Below, piece by piece: positions 15,876-24,611 of a DNA stretch of 44,992 nt (the first letter of the stretch is position 1; each line of letters starts with the position of its first letter). This DNA is from CTSOIL-112 sp964293815 (GTDB lineage: Bacteria; Pseudomonadota; Gammaproteobacteria; Burkholderiales; Burkholderiaceae). The translations under genes and the position numbers were made by a program. The notes beneath the pieces are model-generated. The model was given only the letters and a program-made list of their open reading frames with translations, did not search any database and had not been told where the DNA came from. The stretch lies in NCBI GenBank assembly GCA_964293815.1, contig CAXYYC010000020.1, positions 1 through 44,992 of the forward strand, read 5' to 3'.

Positions 15876-16790
15876 ATGAGCAAAACCATTCAACTCATCG
15901 GCGTGCCAACCGATATCGGAGCAGGTGCGCGCGGCGCATCCATGGGGCCGGAAGCTTTGCGCGTCGCGGGGATTGAGTCAATGTTGCGAGCGCATGATTT
16001 ACAGGTTGAGGACAGCGGCAATCTGGTGGGCCCAGCCAATCCGTGGTTGCCGCCGACCGATGGATATCGTCATTTGGAGCAGGTACGTCAATGGAACCAG
16101 TCTTTGCACGACGTGTACTACGAGGCGCTGAAAAATGGCCGTTTACCGATTACCTTGGGTGGCGATCATTGTTTGGGCATTGGCTCCATTAGTGCGGCAG
16201 CGCGCTATTGTCGTGAAACGGGCAAGGATTTGCGCGTGTTGTGGCTGGACGCGCATGCGGATTTCAATACCAATGAATTGACACCGACAGGCAATATTCA
16301 CGGTATGCCGGTTGCGATTTTGTGCGGTATTGGCCCCGAGCTTTTGACGCACATTGGCGGGCAAAAGCCGGCCATCACGCCGGACGTGGTACGACAAATC
16401 GGTATCCGCAGTGTCGATCAAGGGGAAAAACGGTTGGTGCACCAAGTCGGTTTGGAAGTGTTCGATATGCGCTTCATTGATGAAGAGGGTATGCGCGCGA
16501 CCATGCAGCAAGCGCTGTACGATCTAACCGACAACACGCATTTGCATGTGAGCTTTGACGTGGACTTTCTGGATCCGAGTATCGCGCCGGGCGTGGGTAC
16601 GACCGTTGCCGGTGGTCCGACCTACCGCGAGGCGCAATTGTGCATGGAAATGATCGCCGATACGGGGCGCTTGGGTTCCTTGGACATCATGGAGCTGAAT
16701 CCGGCGTTTGATGTGAAAAATCAGACGGCACGATTGGCGGTGGACTTGGTGGACAGTTTGTTTGGCAAATCCACGCTGATGCGGGTGTGA
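15876..16790 (+). CDS. rocF: Arginase
   Basis: Arginase hydrolyses L-arginine to ornithine and urea. The 304-residue ureohydrolase carries all manganese ligands: H98 (GGDHCLG), D125, H127 and D129 (LDAHADFNT), and D228 and D230 (SFDVDFLDPS). The SFDVDFLDPS...GVGTTVAGGPTYREA segment favours arginase over agmatinase. The start is supported by AAAGGAG ahead of the ATG. It sits 12 bp after rdgB. No urease or ornithine-catabolism gene is in the window, so its physiological partner is not visible. Confidence 0.94.
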   Translation: MSKTIQLIGVPTDIGAGARGASMGPEALRVAGIESMLRAHDLQVEDSGNLVGPANPWLPPTDGYRHLEQVRQWNQSLHDVYYEALKNGRLPITLGGDHCLGIGSISAAARYCRETGKDLRVLWLDAHADFNTNELTPTGNIHGMPVAILCGIGPELLTHIGGQKPAITPDVVRQIGIRSVDQGEKRLVHQVGLEVFDMRFIDEEGMRATMQQALYDLTDNTHLHVSFDVDFLDPSIAPGVGTTVAGGPTYREAQLCMEMIADTGRLGSLDIMELNPAFDVKNQTARLAVDLVDSLFGKSTLMRV

Positions 16791-16830
16791 CTGATGCGGA
16801 TGTGACTCGGCAGTTGTTGATGGTTCAAAT

Positions 16831-16859
16831 AAAAACGGGCGCTTCTTAAAGGAGCGCCC
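16831..16859 (-). terminator. Intrinsic terminator on the minus strand (hairpin copy A)
   Basis: A 9-bp stem (GGGCGCTTC / GGAGCGCCC, one G-U pair) with a TTAAA loop spans 16837-16859. On the minus strand it is followed by TTTTT (A-run at 16831-16835), so it best serves lptD. The same 22 bases recur at 17083-17104. Confidence 0.75.
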
Positions 16860-17082
16860 CAGATTGCTAATAAACCTCCGGCTTTGAATTTCAGCATAAA
16901 ATCTAAGAAAAATAACGTCATACCCGCGCAGGCGGGTATCCAGAGATTTTAATAAAAACAATAAGTTAGAGTAACGAACTAGATTCCCGCTGAAACCATG
17001 CGGGAAAACGAGCGAGCGAAGTTTCGCGGAACGCAATGACGGAATTCTTTTTAAGAAAAAGCGCCACTTTGTCAACAGCCTC
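16860..17082 (-). mobile_element. MITE-like element splitting the lptD terminator
   Basis: A non-coding element of about 222 bp. Its ends are AGATTGCTAATAAA (16861-16874) and TTTGTCAACAGCCT (17068-17081), a degenerate inverted repeat whose differences are all transitions. Inside are CGTCAT (near 16916) and ATGACG (near 17036), and the perfect hairpin ATACCCGC-GCAG-GCGGGTAT (16920-16939). It is homologous along its length to the elements at 11.1 and 25.4 kb. It is flanked by a 22-bp direct repeat (16838-16859 and 17083-17104), each copy being a hairpin. Confidence 0.8.
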
Positions 17083-17104
17083 GGCGCTTCTTAAAGGAGC
17101 GCCC
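17083..17104. repeat. Hairpin copy B, direct repeat of 16838-16859
   Basis: This is the same 22 bases as hairpin A, starting 21 bases beyond the lptD stop codon. It lacks the following T-run on the minus strand. The simplest reading is that one lptD terminator hairpin was duplicated when the element between the copies inserted. Confidence 0.75.
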
Positions 17105-17125
17105 GCTTTGTGTGTGGTTAGCGCG

Positions 17126-19435
17126 TTATTTTGTCTCGCTAAAATCCACGGCGTGATAGCCATCGATTTGGCCGGACATGGTTTGGTCGGCGCGTTGTCC
17201 CAAGTTGCCCAAGCCTTTGAGCTGCAATTGGAACAAGATGGAGTTATTCGCCTTGTTGTTCCCCGTTTGTGTGCGCTGTGCGACCAAACGGAAAATCCAG
17301 CAGTCGTGTGCATACTCAAAGCCGGCATACACATCATTGACTTTTTTCGATTGCAGGTTGTAGTTGATGCGCGCGACGCCGTAGAGATTGTTGGAAACAT
17401 AACTCATGGGGAACTGCGCCGAGGCGTATACCGTTTTGGCCGGTTCTTTCAAAATGCGGTTTTCGTGGTAGCCAACATTGAATACTTGGCGAAAGGCGGG
17501 TTGCCAGCGAATTGACGCGTCGGTTCGCAGCAATTTGTTGTTGTCCATATTGTATTGAACAAAGCCCTGCGCCCATAGATTCGGTGCAATGCGTCCGGAC
17601 ATGGCGCCCAAAACGTCCGATTTACGACTGGTGTTGGTCGTGGTGGTATTGGGTAGGGTGACGCTTTGCTCATCAAAATAGTAGCGTTGCGCCACTGAGG
17701 CTTGCAATAATTCTTCACCGGTGTCTTGCGACAAGATGCGTGAGGTCACGCCGGTGGTGATTTGATTGGCCTGTGCAATGCGGTCACTACCAGTAAACAG
17801 GTTTTCGGTATAAATGCGCGAAAAGTCCAAATCTGCCAATGCGCTGTCAAAGTTCCAAATCTGGTTTTGACTGCGGTATGGAATGTAGGCGTAATACAGG
17901 CGCGGCTCCAAGGTCTGAACCACGTTTTTACCAAACCATTGCGCGCGCCGCTCCATCACCAATCCGCTGTCCACACTGACAATCGGCAATACGCGCGTGG
18001 CGTTTTTGTCGTACACCACACCTGTGTTGCTCGGTACATAGCTCAGATTGTATTGAGTGGCGTGAACCCCGATTTTTGGAATGAAAAATGCACCGGGTTG
18101 ACGCCATTCATAGCTCACGCTTGGGTATACGATCTGTCGCCAGCCGCGCGCGTGATCGGTTTTGTCCGGGTGCGTGAAATGAACTGATTCGGCTTGGGTA
18201 TTGAATACCCAGTTGCCCCAACGTTTTTTGTAGTTGATATTCAATTGCGGTTCGAAGTCATACGGCACTTCTACGCTGTTTGCGCTGTCCTGCAAGGTTT
18301 GATAGGTTTTGCGGCGCAGGCGCATGTACAGATCATCATCCTTGTATTGCAAACTGAAGGTGCTCGGAATCGTGCGCGAGGCCGTATCGGCGATGCGTGA
18401 GCCAAAATCGTCGATGTAATCTTTGTCCGAAACTTTTTGCCAATTCACATCGGCGCGCCATTGGCCTTTGTCCAAGTCGCCACGGGTGCTGTGCTGCACC
18501 ATCCAATAGTAGCGCGCGTCGCTGGTTTTTTTGTCATTGGGCATGTATTCGCCGTACAACTGACCAGAACCCCAGCGTGTGAGGTAACGATATTCTGCGC
18601 CCAGTCGCACACCGCGTTCACTCAAAATCGGAGGGTAGAGCGTGGCGGCGTTATTCGGCGCGATGTTGAAATAATAGGGTACAACGACCGTCGCACCATT
18701 GCTCGATGAGTAGCCGAAGGTCGGGGTCAATACGCCGGATTGGCGTTTATTGCCCAGCGGTACGCGCAGATACGGGCTGGCCAGAATAGGCACGTCTTTG
18801 AACACCAGCGAGGCGTTGCGCGCGATTCCCTGATCTGCATCCTGATCCAAAATCAGCGAGTCGGTTTTGATGTACCAATCGGGGTCTTCCGCCTGACAGG
18901 TGGTGTAACGCGCTTGCGAAAGCAGGGCGCGGCGGCTGGATAAAAGGGTCAAGGATTCGGCTTTGCCGCGTCCATCGGATTTGCTGACGGTGAAATCCGC
19001 CGGTGTTACGCGGCCAGTTTCGCTGGACAGATTGTATTGCAGGTTTTGACCGGTGATGGAGCCGCCGTCGGCTTTGACCATTTTCGCATTGCCGTTGACC
19101 GACACTTGCTCGCTCGGGTAATCGTAGTGAATCGTGTCGCCCTGTACGCGGGTATCCTCGCGGCTGATGCAGGCTTTGCCCTTGAGGTAGATGTCCTGAT
19201 TGACGACGGCGGTGATGCTGTCGGAGACCGCTAAAGTATTGCTGTTATCCGCCGCGTTAGCCGTTTTTGTGCCTTGCAGGTCTTGGCAATAGGGCAAGAT
19301 TTCCTCGGCTGCAGGGGCGGTTTTTGGTGCAGGCGCTGTCCAGACCTCTTCGGAGACAGTTTGGGCTTTCACCGGCTCAAGCAATCCACTTGCACAGGAG
19401 AGTAACAATAAGGCGCGCAGAACGTGTTTGGTCAT
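17126..19435 (-). CDS. lptD: LPS-assembly protein LptD
   Basis: LptD is the outer-membrane beta-barrel that, with the LptE lipoprotein, inserts lipopolysaccharide into the outer leaflet. The 769-residue precursor has a Sec signal peptide (MTKHVLRALLLLSCASGLLEPVKA), an OstA/LptA-like N-terminal domain (residues ~70-200, AKMVKADGGSITGQNLQYNLSSETGRV) and a long C-terminal barrel with alternating aromatic strands, ending NSILFQLQLKGLGNLGQRADQTMSGQIDGYH. Several cysteines occur in the N-domain and one near the end (EYAHDCWIFRLVAQR), compatible with the inter-domain disulfides needed for function. The ATG at 19435 is chosen because it begins the signal peptide; an in-frame start at 19489 would bury it. 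It is divergent from amgK-murU, the same arrangement as in Pseudomonas. Confidence 0.96.
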   Translation of the reverse strand: MTKHVLRALLLLSCASGLLEPVKAQTVSEEVWTAPAPKTAPAAEEILPYCQDLQGTKTANAADNSNTLAVSDSITAVVNQDIYLKGKACISREDTRVQGDTIHYDYPSEQVSVNGNAKMVKADGGSITGQNLQYNLSSETGRVTPADFTVSKSDGRGKAESLTLLSSRRALLSQARYTTCQAEDPDWYIKTDSLILDQDADQGIARNASLVFKDVPILASPYLRVPLGNKRQSGVLTPTFGYSSSNGATVVVPYYFNIAPNNAATLYPPILSERGVRLGAEYRYLTRWGSGQLYGEYMPNDKKTSDARYYWMVQHSTRGDLDKGQWRADVNWQKVSDKDYIDDFGSRIADTASRTIPSTFSLQYKDDDLYMRLRRKTYQTLQDSANSVEVPYDFEPQLNINYKKRWGNWVFNTQAESVHFTHPDKTDHARGWRQIVYPSVSYEWRQPGAFFIPKIGVHATQYNLSYVPSNTGVVYDKNATRVLPIVSVDSGLVMERRAQWFGKNVVQTLEPRLYYAYIPYRSQNQIWNFDSALADLDFSRIYTENLFTGSDRIAQANQITTGVTSRILSQDTGEELLQASVAQRYYFDEQSVTLPNTTTTNTSRKSDVLGAMSGRIAPNLWAQGFVQYNMDNNKLLRTDASIRWQPAFRQVFNVGYHENRILKEPAKTVYASAQFPMSYVSNNLYGVARINYNLQSKKVNDVYAGFEYAHDCWIFRLVAQRTQTGNNKANNSILFQLQLKGLGNLGQRADQTMSGQIDGYHAVDFSETK

Positions 19436-19739
19436 AGGATTGACCAAAGGGGTGTACGATGCAGTGATTGTTTTTCCGGCAAATAGCATGAGCGATCAAT
19501 GGGTTAAGTAACTGGGTTGCTGTGCTGTTCAATGCGCTGGGACACACTGGGACAAATAAGCGGTCAATTGTACCGTCGGATTGCAAAAGTGATGGGCTAT
19601 ATCGGCCACACAAAATCGAGTAGAATACGCGACGACAGCAAAAGCGGGCTCATTGTACCCGATTATTGGGTGCGCAGGCTTTGGCGATAGCCAATTTCGC
19701 TGAGAAAAAGATGGTTAAAAATGGATTGATGGATCAAAA
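19436..19739. other. Divergent intergenic region lptD / amgK
   Basis: A 304-bp region between divergent genes, expected to hold promoters for both. I see no pair of -35 and -10 boxes at correct spacing, no strong hairpin and no coding frame worth calling. TACAAT on the minus strand (19567-19572) and TAGAAT on the plus strand (19621-19626) are possible -10 boxes without good -35 partners. Confidence 0.4.
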
Positions 19740-20834
19740 ATGACAGCAACGACAGCAAATACAGCATGCGCATTACCGAGCGATGAGCGGGTTGCGCTGC
19801 TCCAACAATGGTTACACACACTGCCCCAAGCGTGGGGCATACAGGTAGACAGCTTGGCGGTGGCGTCGGCACACGCGAGTTTTCGCCGCTATTTTCGGGT
19901 GAACACGACGCAGTCCGCGCAGCCGAGCTTGATTGTCATGGATGCGCCGCCGACGCACGAGGATTGCGCGCCGTTTATCCATGTGGCGCAGTTGTTCGGC
20001 GGTAGCGGCGTGAATGTGCCGAAAATTCTGGCGCAGGATTTGGCGCAGGGCTTTTTGCTGTTGAGCGATTTGGGCAATACCACTTATTTGACCGCGCTCA
20101 ATGCCGATATGTCACAGGCCGACGCGCTGTATCGACAGGCGTTAAAAGCCTTGGCGCAATTACAAAGTGCCAGTCAGCCGAATGTGCTCCCCGATTATGA
20201 CCGCCAACGCTTGCTCGATGAAATGATGCTGTTTCCACAATGGTATTTGGGCGTGCATTATCAGTATTCGTTAACGGATGAGCAAACCGCCGCCTTGACC
20301 AAGGTATTCAATGCTTTGCTGGACAACAACACCGCGCAAACCTCGGTTTGGGTGCATCGCGATTACCACAGCCGCAATTTGATGGTGGTGGACGGTGCCT
20401 TGGATGATATTGCGATTAATCCGGGTATTATTGATTTTCAGGACGCGGTTTACGGGCCGATCACCTATGACGTGGTGTCGTTGTTGCGCGATGCGTATAT
20501 CGAATGGCCGGAAGATGTACAGATTGATTGGCTCGCGCGTTATTGGGAAATAGCACGTGCGGCGGGCTTGGCTGTGCCGGACACGTTTGACGTGTTTTAC
20601 CGCGATTTTGAATTTATGGGTTTGCAACGACATTTGAAAGTTTTGGGGATTTTTGCGCGCCTGTATCACCGTGATGGTAAATCCGGCTATCTGAACGATT
20701 TGCCGCTGGTGCTCAAATACACGCGTCAGGTGGCCGCGCGCTATCGCGAATTTGCGCCGCTGCTGCGCCTGCTCGACGATGTGGCGCTGAAAGCAGGGGC
20801 GTCTGACACCACGCAGGTCGGTTATACGTTTTAA
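19740..20834 (+). CDS. amgK: Anomeric N-acetylmuramate/N-acetylglucosamine kinase (AmgK-like)
   Basis: AmgK phosphorylates MurNAc (and GlcNAc) at the anomeric carbon in the peptidoglycan-recycling route that bypasses de novo UDP-MurNAc synthesis and gives fosfomycin tolerance in Pseudomonas. The 364-residue protein has the aminoglycoside-phosphotransferase fold: SFRRYFRV near residue 45 (ATP-lysine region), the catalytic loop VWVHRDYHSRNLMV (HxD) and the metal site IDFQDAVYGPITYDVVSLLRD. Direct adjacency to a MurU-like nucleotidyltransferase and to lptD supports this specific name over generic phosphotransferase. The ATG at 19740 has no strong ribosome site. Confidence 0.9.
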   Translation: MTATTANTACALPSDERVALLQQWLHTLPQAWGIQVDSLAVASAHASFRRYFRVNTTQSAQPSLIVMDAPPTHEDCAPFIHVAQLFGGSGVNVPKILAQDLAQGFLLLSDLGNTTYLTALNADMSQADALYRQALKALAQLQSASQPNVLPDYDRQRLLDEMMLFPQWYLGVHYQYSLTDEQTAALTKVFNALLDNNTAQTSVWVHRDYHSRNLMVVDGALDDIAINPGIIDFQDAVYGPITYDVVSLLRDAYIEWPEDVQIDWLARYWEIARAAGLAVPDTFDVFYRDFEFMGLQRHLKVLGIFARLYHRDGKSGYLNDLPLVLKYTRQVAARYREFAPLLRLLDDVALKAGASDTTQVGYTF

Positions 20835-20859
20835 GGGTGTGCGATGACAGAGGTGTATT

Positions 20860-21591
20860 GTGATTAGTGTAGCCATGATTTTTGCCGCCGGACGCGGTGA
20901 GCGTATGCGGCCTTTGACCGATGTGACGCCCAAGCCTTTGCTTGAAGTTGCGGGCAAACCGCTGATTGTGTGGCAAATCGAAGCGCTCGCGCGCGCGGGC
21001 ATACGTCGGATTGTGATTAACCACGCATGGCTGGGTGAGCAGATTCCGGCGTATTTGGGTGATGGTTCGCGCTATGGGGTGCAATTGCACTACTCGGCGG
21101 AGAGCACCGCGCTGGAAACGGCGGGTGGCATTGCGCAGGCTTTGCCGATATTGCAATCGGCCAGTACACATCCGGTATTTTTGGCGGTCAGTGGCGATGT
21201 GTACACGGATTATGATTATTCGGTGTTGCACGCCAAAGCGGATGAGTTGGCACAGCGAGCTGAGCCGCAGATGTTTTTGGTGATGGTGAACAATCCCGAT
21301 TTTCATGCGCAGGGTGATTTTGCGCTGGATGGTGAGCGCCTGTTGGCCTTGAATGACCCCATGCGCTCAGGCGCGGCGCGTGCATTGACCTTTGGCAATA
21401 TTGGCCTGTACGATATGCGTGAGTTCACGGCGATCAAAGCTGGTGAAAAAGTGGCGATGAGTCCGTATTATCGGCAAGCGATCGCCGAGGGGCGCGCGCA
21501 AGGTGTGTTTTTTGACGGCCTGTGGAAAAACGTTGGCACGCCGACGCAATTGGCGCAATTGAATCAACGGGTATTGGGCGCTGAGGAGTGA
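20860..21591 (+). CDS. murU: N-acetylmuramate-1-phosphate uridylyltransferase (MurU-like)
   Basis: MurU converts MurNAc-1-phosphate and UTP into UDP-MurNAc, completing the recycling pathway begun by AmgK. The 243-residue product is a nucleotidyltransferase with the signature MIFAAGRGERMRPLTDVTPKPLLEVAGKPLI, a metal-binding aspartate in VSGDVYTDYDY, and LWKNVGTPTQLAQLN near the end. A GTG start at 20860 is used because AGAGG lies about six bases upstream; ATG at 20875 is the alternative. The gap to amgK is 25 bp, consistent with a two-gene operon. Confidence 0.9.
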   Translation: MISVAMIFAAGRGERMRPLTDVTPKPLLEVAGKPLIVWQIEALARAGIRRIVINHAWLGEQIPAYLGDGSRYGVQLHYSAESTALETAGGIAQALPILQSASTHPVFLAVSGDVYTDYDYSVLHAKADELAQRAEPQMFLVMVNNPDFHAQGDFALDGERLLALNDPMRSGAARALTFGNIGLYDMREFTAIKAGEKVAMSPYYRQAIAEGRAQGVFFDGLWKNVGTPTQLAQLNQRVLGAEE

Positions 21592-21656
21592 TGTGACCAG
21601 AGCGTTGCGGGTGTATCATATAGCTATCACCGCAGTTCATTAAATGGGAGTGGGTT

Positions 21657-22346
21657 ATGCGCATATTATTAGCAGAAGACGATGGCGTGCTGGCCGATGG
21701 CTTATCACGCGCTTTGCGCGAAACTGGCTATGCGGTGGATGTGGTGAATGACGGTCAACAGGCCGACGCCGCACTGTCCACGCAGGAATGCGACTTGCTG
21801 ATTCTCGATTTGGGTTTGCCCAAAATGTCCGGCTTGGAGGTTTTGCGTCGCGCGCGGGCGCGTCACATGTACACACCGGTGCTGATTTTGACCGCCGCCG
21901 ATTCGGTGGAGCAACGCGTGCAGGGCTTGGACTTGGGTGCGGATGATTACATGGCCAAACCATTTTCTCTGCATGAATTGCTCGCACGCGTGCGGGCGCT
22001 GACGCGCCGCCAAGCGGGCTTTGGCCAAAGCCGCATTCAATTGGGCAATTTGAGTTTCGATCTGGTCTCGCGCAGCGCGCAGGTGAACGATCAGTTGATT
22101 GATCTGTCGGCGCGCGAATTGGGCGTATTGGAAATTTTGCTCAATCGCACGGGGCGGCTAGTATCCAAAGAGCAGATTCTCGATCATCTGTGCGAGTGGG
22201 GTGAGGAAGTCAGCCACAACGCGATTGAGGTGTATGTTCACCGCTTGCGTAAGAAACTCGAACCGTCGGGTTTGAACATCACCACCATTCGCGGTCTGGG
22301 CTACTGTCTGGAAAAGCCCAAAGAGGTTCCGGATGCGGTTCCTTGA
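21657..22346 (+). CDS. OmpR-family response regulator (TctD/QseB-like)
   Basis: A 229-residue two-domain regulator. The receiver domain (1-115) has the acidic pair E7-D8-D9, phospho-acceptor D51 (LLILDLGLPKMSG), T79 region (LILTAAD) and K101 (DYMAKPF). The C-terminal OmpR/PhoB winged helix (about 128-222) contains LSARELGVLEILLNRTGRLVSKEQIL and NAIEVYVHRLRKKL. It should bind DNA when phosphorylated by the kinase encoded 30 bp downstream. GGAG precedes the ATG. The signal and target genes are unknown; in Burkholderiales this type controls tricarboxylate uptake or envelope responses. Confidence 0.95.
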   Translation: MRILLAEDDGVLADGLSRALRETGYAVDVVNDGQQADAALSTQECDLLILDLGLPKMSGLEVLRRARARHMYTPVLILTAADSVEQRVQGLDLGADDYMAKPFSLHELLARVRALTRRQAGFGQSRIQLGNLSFDLVSRSAQVNDQLIDLSARELGVLEILLNRTGRLVSKEQILDHLCEWGEEVSHNAIEVYVHRLRKKLEPSGLNITTIRGLGYCLEKPKEVPDAVP

Positions 22347-22376
22347 TTATCCCTAATTTTGCATTGAACCGAGCCA

Positions 22377-23831
22377 ATGTGGCGTAGATTTCAAACCTCC
22401 CGCCCCAAATCGTTGTTTGGGCAAATCATGCTGTGGATGCTGTTGCCGCTGATTATTCTGTGGCCGCTGTCCATGCTGATTTCCTATCCGATTGGGCGCA
22501 GTATTGCCGATTCGCCGTTCGATCAGAGCCTGAGCAACCAAATCCAATTGTTGCAACAGCGCGTGTACAGTGAGCAAGTCGGCACGCCGTGGCATGTGGT
22601 GACTGATGACGGCACGGACAAACGGGTGTTTCAGCTCATCACCGCCGATGGCGTGTCGATTGAGGGCTGGGCCAAACTGCCGCAGCCGCCCTTGCTCGAA
22701 TCCATTGAGCTCAATCATGTGCAATTTTACAATACCAAAATTGATGGCGAACCATACCGCATGGCGTATGTGTGGTTGCAATTGAACGCCAATTCGCCGC
22801 TGACGGTGAAATTTTCGCCCGATACCTTGGTTCTGCTACAAATCGGTGAAACGCTGAACAAGCGCCGTGCGCTGGCGCGGCAGATTTTGCAGGGTGTGAC
22901 TTTGCCACAATTGATGTTTCTGCCGATTGCGGTGATGCTGATCTGGTTTGGCTTGACGCGCGGCATTATGTCGCTCAATCGCCTACAAATGAGTGTGTTG
23001 CAACGCAATGAGAGCGATTTGAGCAATTTGTCTTTGGACGATACGCCAGAGGAAGTTCAGCCGCTGGTGCGCAGTTTTAACAATATTCTCAGCCGCTTAC
23101 GCCGCAACGTCGGCCTGCAAAAACGCTTTTTGGCCGACACCGCACACCAAATCAAAACACCGCTGGCCGGTCTGAAAGCGCAGGCCGAGTTGGCACTCAA
23201 CACCAAAAGTTCCTTGCAACGGCGCGAAAGTCTGGAGCACATCAGTAGCTCGGCTGATCGTGCGGCGCGGCTGGTGTCGCAGTTGATCGCGTTGGCGCGT
23301 ACCGAACACATCAGCAACGAAGGCACGGACTGGAAAAATGTTGATCTGGTTCAGGCCGCACGCGATCAATTGGTCAATGCCGCCGATCACGCGATGCAGG
23401 CTGGTTTGTTGATTGCCTTTGAAGCGCCCGATTGGGAAGTGCCGATATTGGCCCAGCCGGTGATGCTCGGCGAATTGATCAAAAACCTGATCGACAACGC
23501 GTGTCATTACACCCAGTCGGATGTCACTGTACGCGTGACACAGGATCATTTGGCCGCGCATTTGTATGTGCTGGACAATGGCCCCGGGATTCCGGCGCAT
23601 GAGCGCGAGCAGGTGTTTGAGCCGTTTTACAGCGTATTGGGCGAGAACAAAGGCGGCAGCGGGCTGGGGCTGGCGATTGTCAAGGAAATTGCGCGTCTGC
23701 ATTCGGCGGAATTGAAAATCACCGAAAATGTTGAGTTGGAAAACGCCTATCTCAAACCGGGCTGCATCGTGCATGTGATTTTCAAACGCGCCGATGTGCG
23801 CATGTCCGAGTCCACAGGGTTGGGTACATAA
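22377..23831 (+). CDS. Sensor histidine kinase (TctE/QseC-like)
   Basis: A 484-residue inner-membrane kinase: first transmembrane helix at about 16-37, a periplasmic domain of about 135 residues, second helix at about 173-193, a HAMP-like linker (SLNRLQMSVLQRNESDLSNL), the dimerisation box with H257 (FLADTAHQIKTPLAGLK), then the ATPase domain with N-box LIKNLIDNACHYT, G1 DNGPGIP, F-box EREQVFEPFY and G2 GGSGLGLAIVKEIA. It phosphorylates the adjacent response regulator. It converges with the TOPRIM gene; only 33 bp, containing a short tandem repeat, separate them. Confidence 0.95.
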   Translation: MWRRFQTSRPKSLFGQIMLWMLLPLIILWPLSMLISYPIGRSIADSPFDQSLSNQIQLLQQRVYSEQVGTPWHVVTDDGTDKRVFQLITADGVSIEGWAKLPQPPLLESIELNHVQFYNTKIDGEPYRMAYVWLQLNANSPLTVKFSPDTLVLLQIGETLNKRRALARQILQGVTLPQLMFLPIAVMLIWFGLTRGIMSLNRLQMSVLQRNESDLSNLSLDDTPEEVQPLVRSFNNILSRLRRNVGLQKRFLADTAHQIKTPLAGLKAQAELALNTKSSLQRRESLEHISSSADRAARLVSQLIALARTEHISNEGTDWKNVDLVQAARDQLVNAADHAMQAGLLIAFEAPDWEVPILAQPVMLGELIKNLIDNACHYTQSDVTVRVTQDHLAAHLYVLDNGPGIPAHEREQVFEPFYSVLGENKGGSGLGLAIVKEIARLHSAELKITENVELENAYLKPGCIVHVIFKRADVRMSESTGLGT

Positions 23832-23864
23832 ACGCTGGTCAAATATTGGCGCTAAACATTGGCG

Positions 23865-24521
23865 CTAAATATTGGTACCAAAGATTTCAATCGCCGCCAA
23901 GGCATCCTGCTCGGTCATCACGCGCGCGTTGCGCGTTGCGGGGTCAATGCAGGTTTGCATCAAAATCGCCCGATCAATCCCCGATAAACCGCGATAACGC
24001 ACCACCTGCGGGATTTTGCCTTGTGCGCGTAGTTGCTCAGTCAGCGCCAAAGCCTGCGCTTCCGAGTAAGCGTAAATGGCGGGTTCGTCTTTGAGCGAAA
24101 TTTGCACCCACGGCGCATGAATCATCAGCACGCGGCCTTGATCGAGCAGTGGCCGTAAATATTGATACACAAACATTAACATCAGCGCACCGCTGTGAAT
24201 CCCATCCGCATCAGGGTCAAACAGCAACACGATGCGCTCAAAACGCAGAGATTCCCACGCAAATAAATCTGCTGTGTGCGTCGTCTGAACGCCCAAACTC
24301 TCATTGACTGCTTTGAACAAAGGATAGCTCGCCACTTTTTGCGGCGTTGCCTTGAGCGCGTTCAAAGGCTTGCCCTGCATTGGCAAGACCGCTTGAAACT
24401 GCCCGTCACGCAAGGCCGCGACCGTACTTGCGGCAGAATCGCCTTCGACGATGAATAATTCCGTCCCTTCGCCGTGGCGGCGCGAATCGACTAATTTGAC
24501 GGGGGCATTTCTAAAATACAT
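23865..24521 (-). CDS. Stand-alone TOPRIM protein equal to the C-terminal part of GyrB/ParE
   Basis: A 218-residue product that aligns by motif with the C-terminal part of type IIA topoisomerase B subunits and lacks the GHKL ATPase and transducer domains (roughly 390 residues). It begins just before the TOPRIM domain (LFIVEGDSAAS, E26), keeps the acidic triad D102, D104 and D106 (FDPDADG), and retains VRYRGLSGIDRAILMQTCIDPATR, equivalent to the GyrB RYKGLGEM...MDP..R segment. No N-terminal part is encoded upstream; a terminator of the preceding gene lies 30 bp before the ATG, and no Shine-Dalgarno is visible. Every catalytic acid is intact, so it may be a functional orphan rather than a remnant. 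A decayed topoisomerase gene is the alternative. Confidence 0.8.
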   Translation of the reverse strand: MYFRNAPVKLVDSRRHGEGTELFIVEGDSAASTVAALRDGQFQAVLPMQGKPLNALKATPQKVASYPLFKAVNESLGVQTTHTADLFAWESLRFERIVLLFDPDADGIHSGALMLMFVYQYLRPLLDQGRVLMIHAPWVQISLKDEPAIYAYSEAQALALTEQLRAQGKIPQVVRYRGLSGIDRAILMQTCIDPATRNARVMTEQDALAAIEIFGTNI

Positions 24522-24550
24522 GGGCTTTGAATAAAATGAGAAGGTTCAAT

Positions 24551-24589
24551 AAAAACACCCGCGCAGTGTACAAGCATTTGCGCGGGTGT
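24551..24589 (-). terminator. Intrinsic terminator of the ABC-transporter operon
   Basis: The 11-bp stem ACACCCGCGCA (24555-24565) and TGCGCGGGTGT (24579-24589) is followed on the minus strand by TTTT (A-run from 24551). It lies 22 bases after the permease stop codon. Confidence 0.9.
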
Positions 24590-24611
24590 GTGGTTCATTC
24601 AAGAGAAAATA

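Noticed and set aside
16524..17075. Open frame spanning the end of arginase and the MITE-like element
   Set aside because: The translated part (SLDTRLRGYD...) comes from the repeat element and recurs at 25.5 kb; typical spurious repeat-derived peptide.
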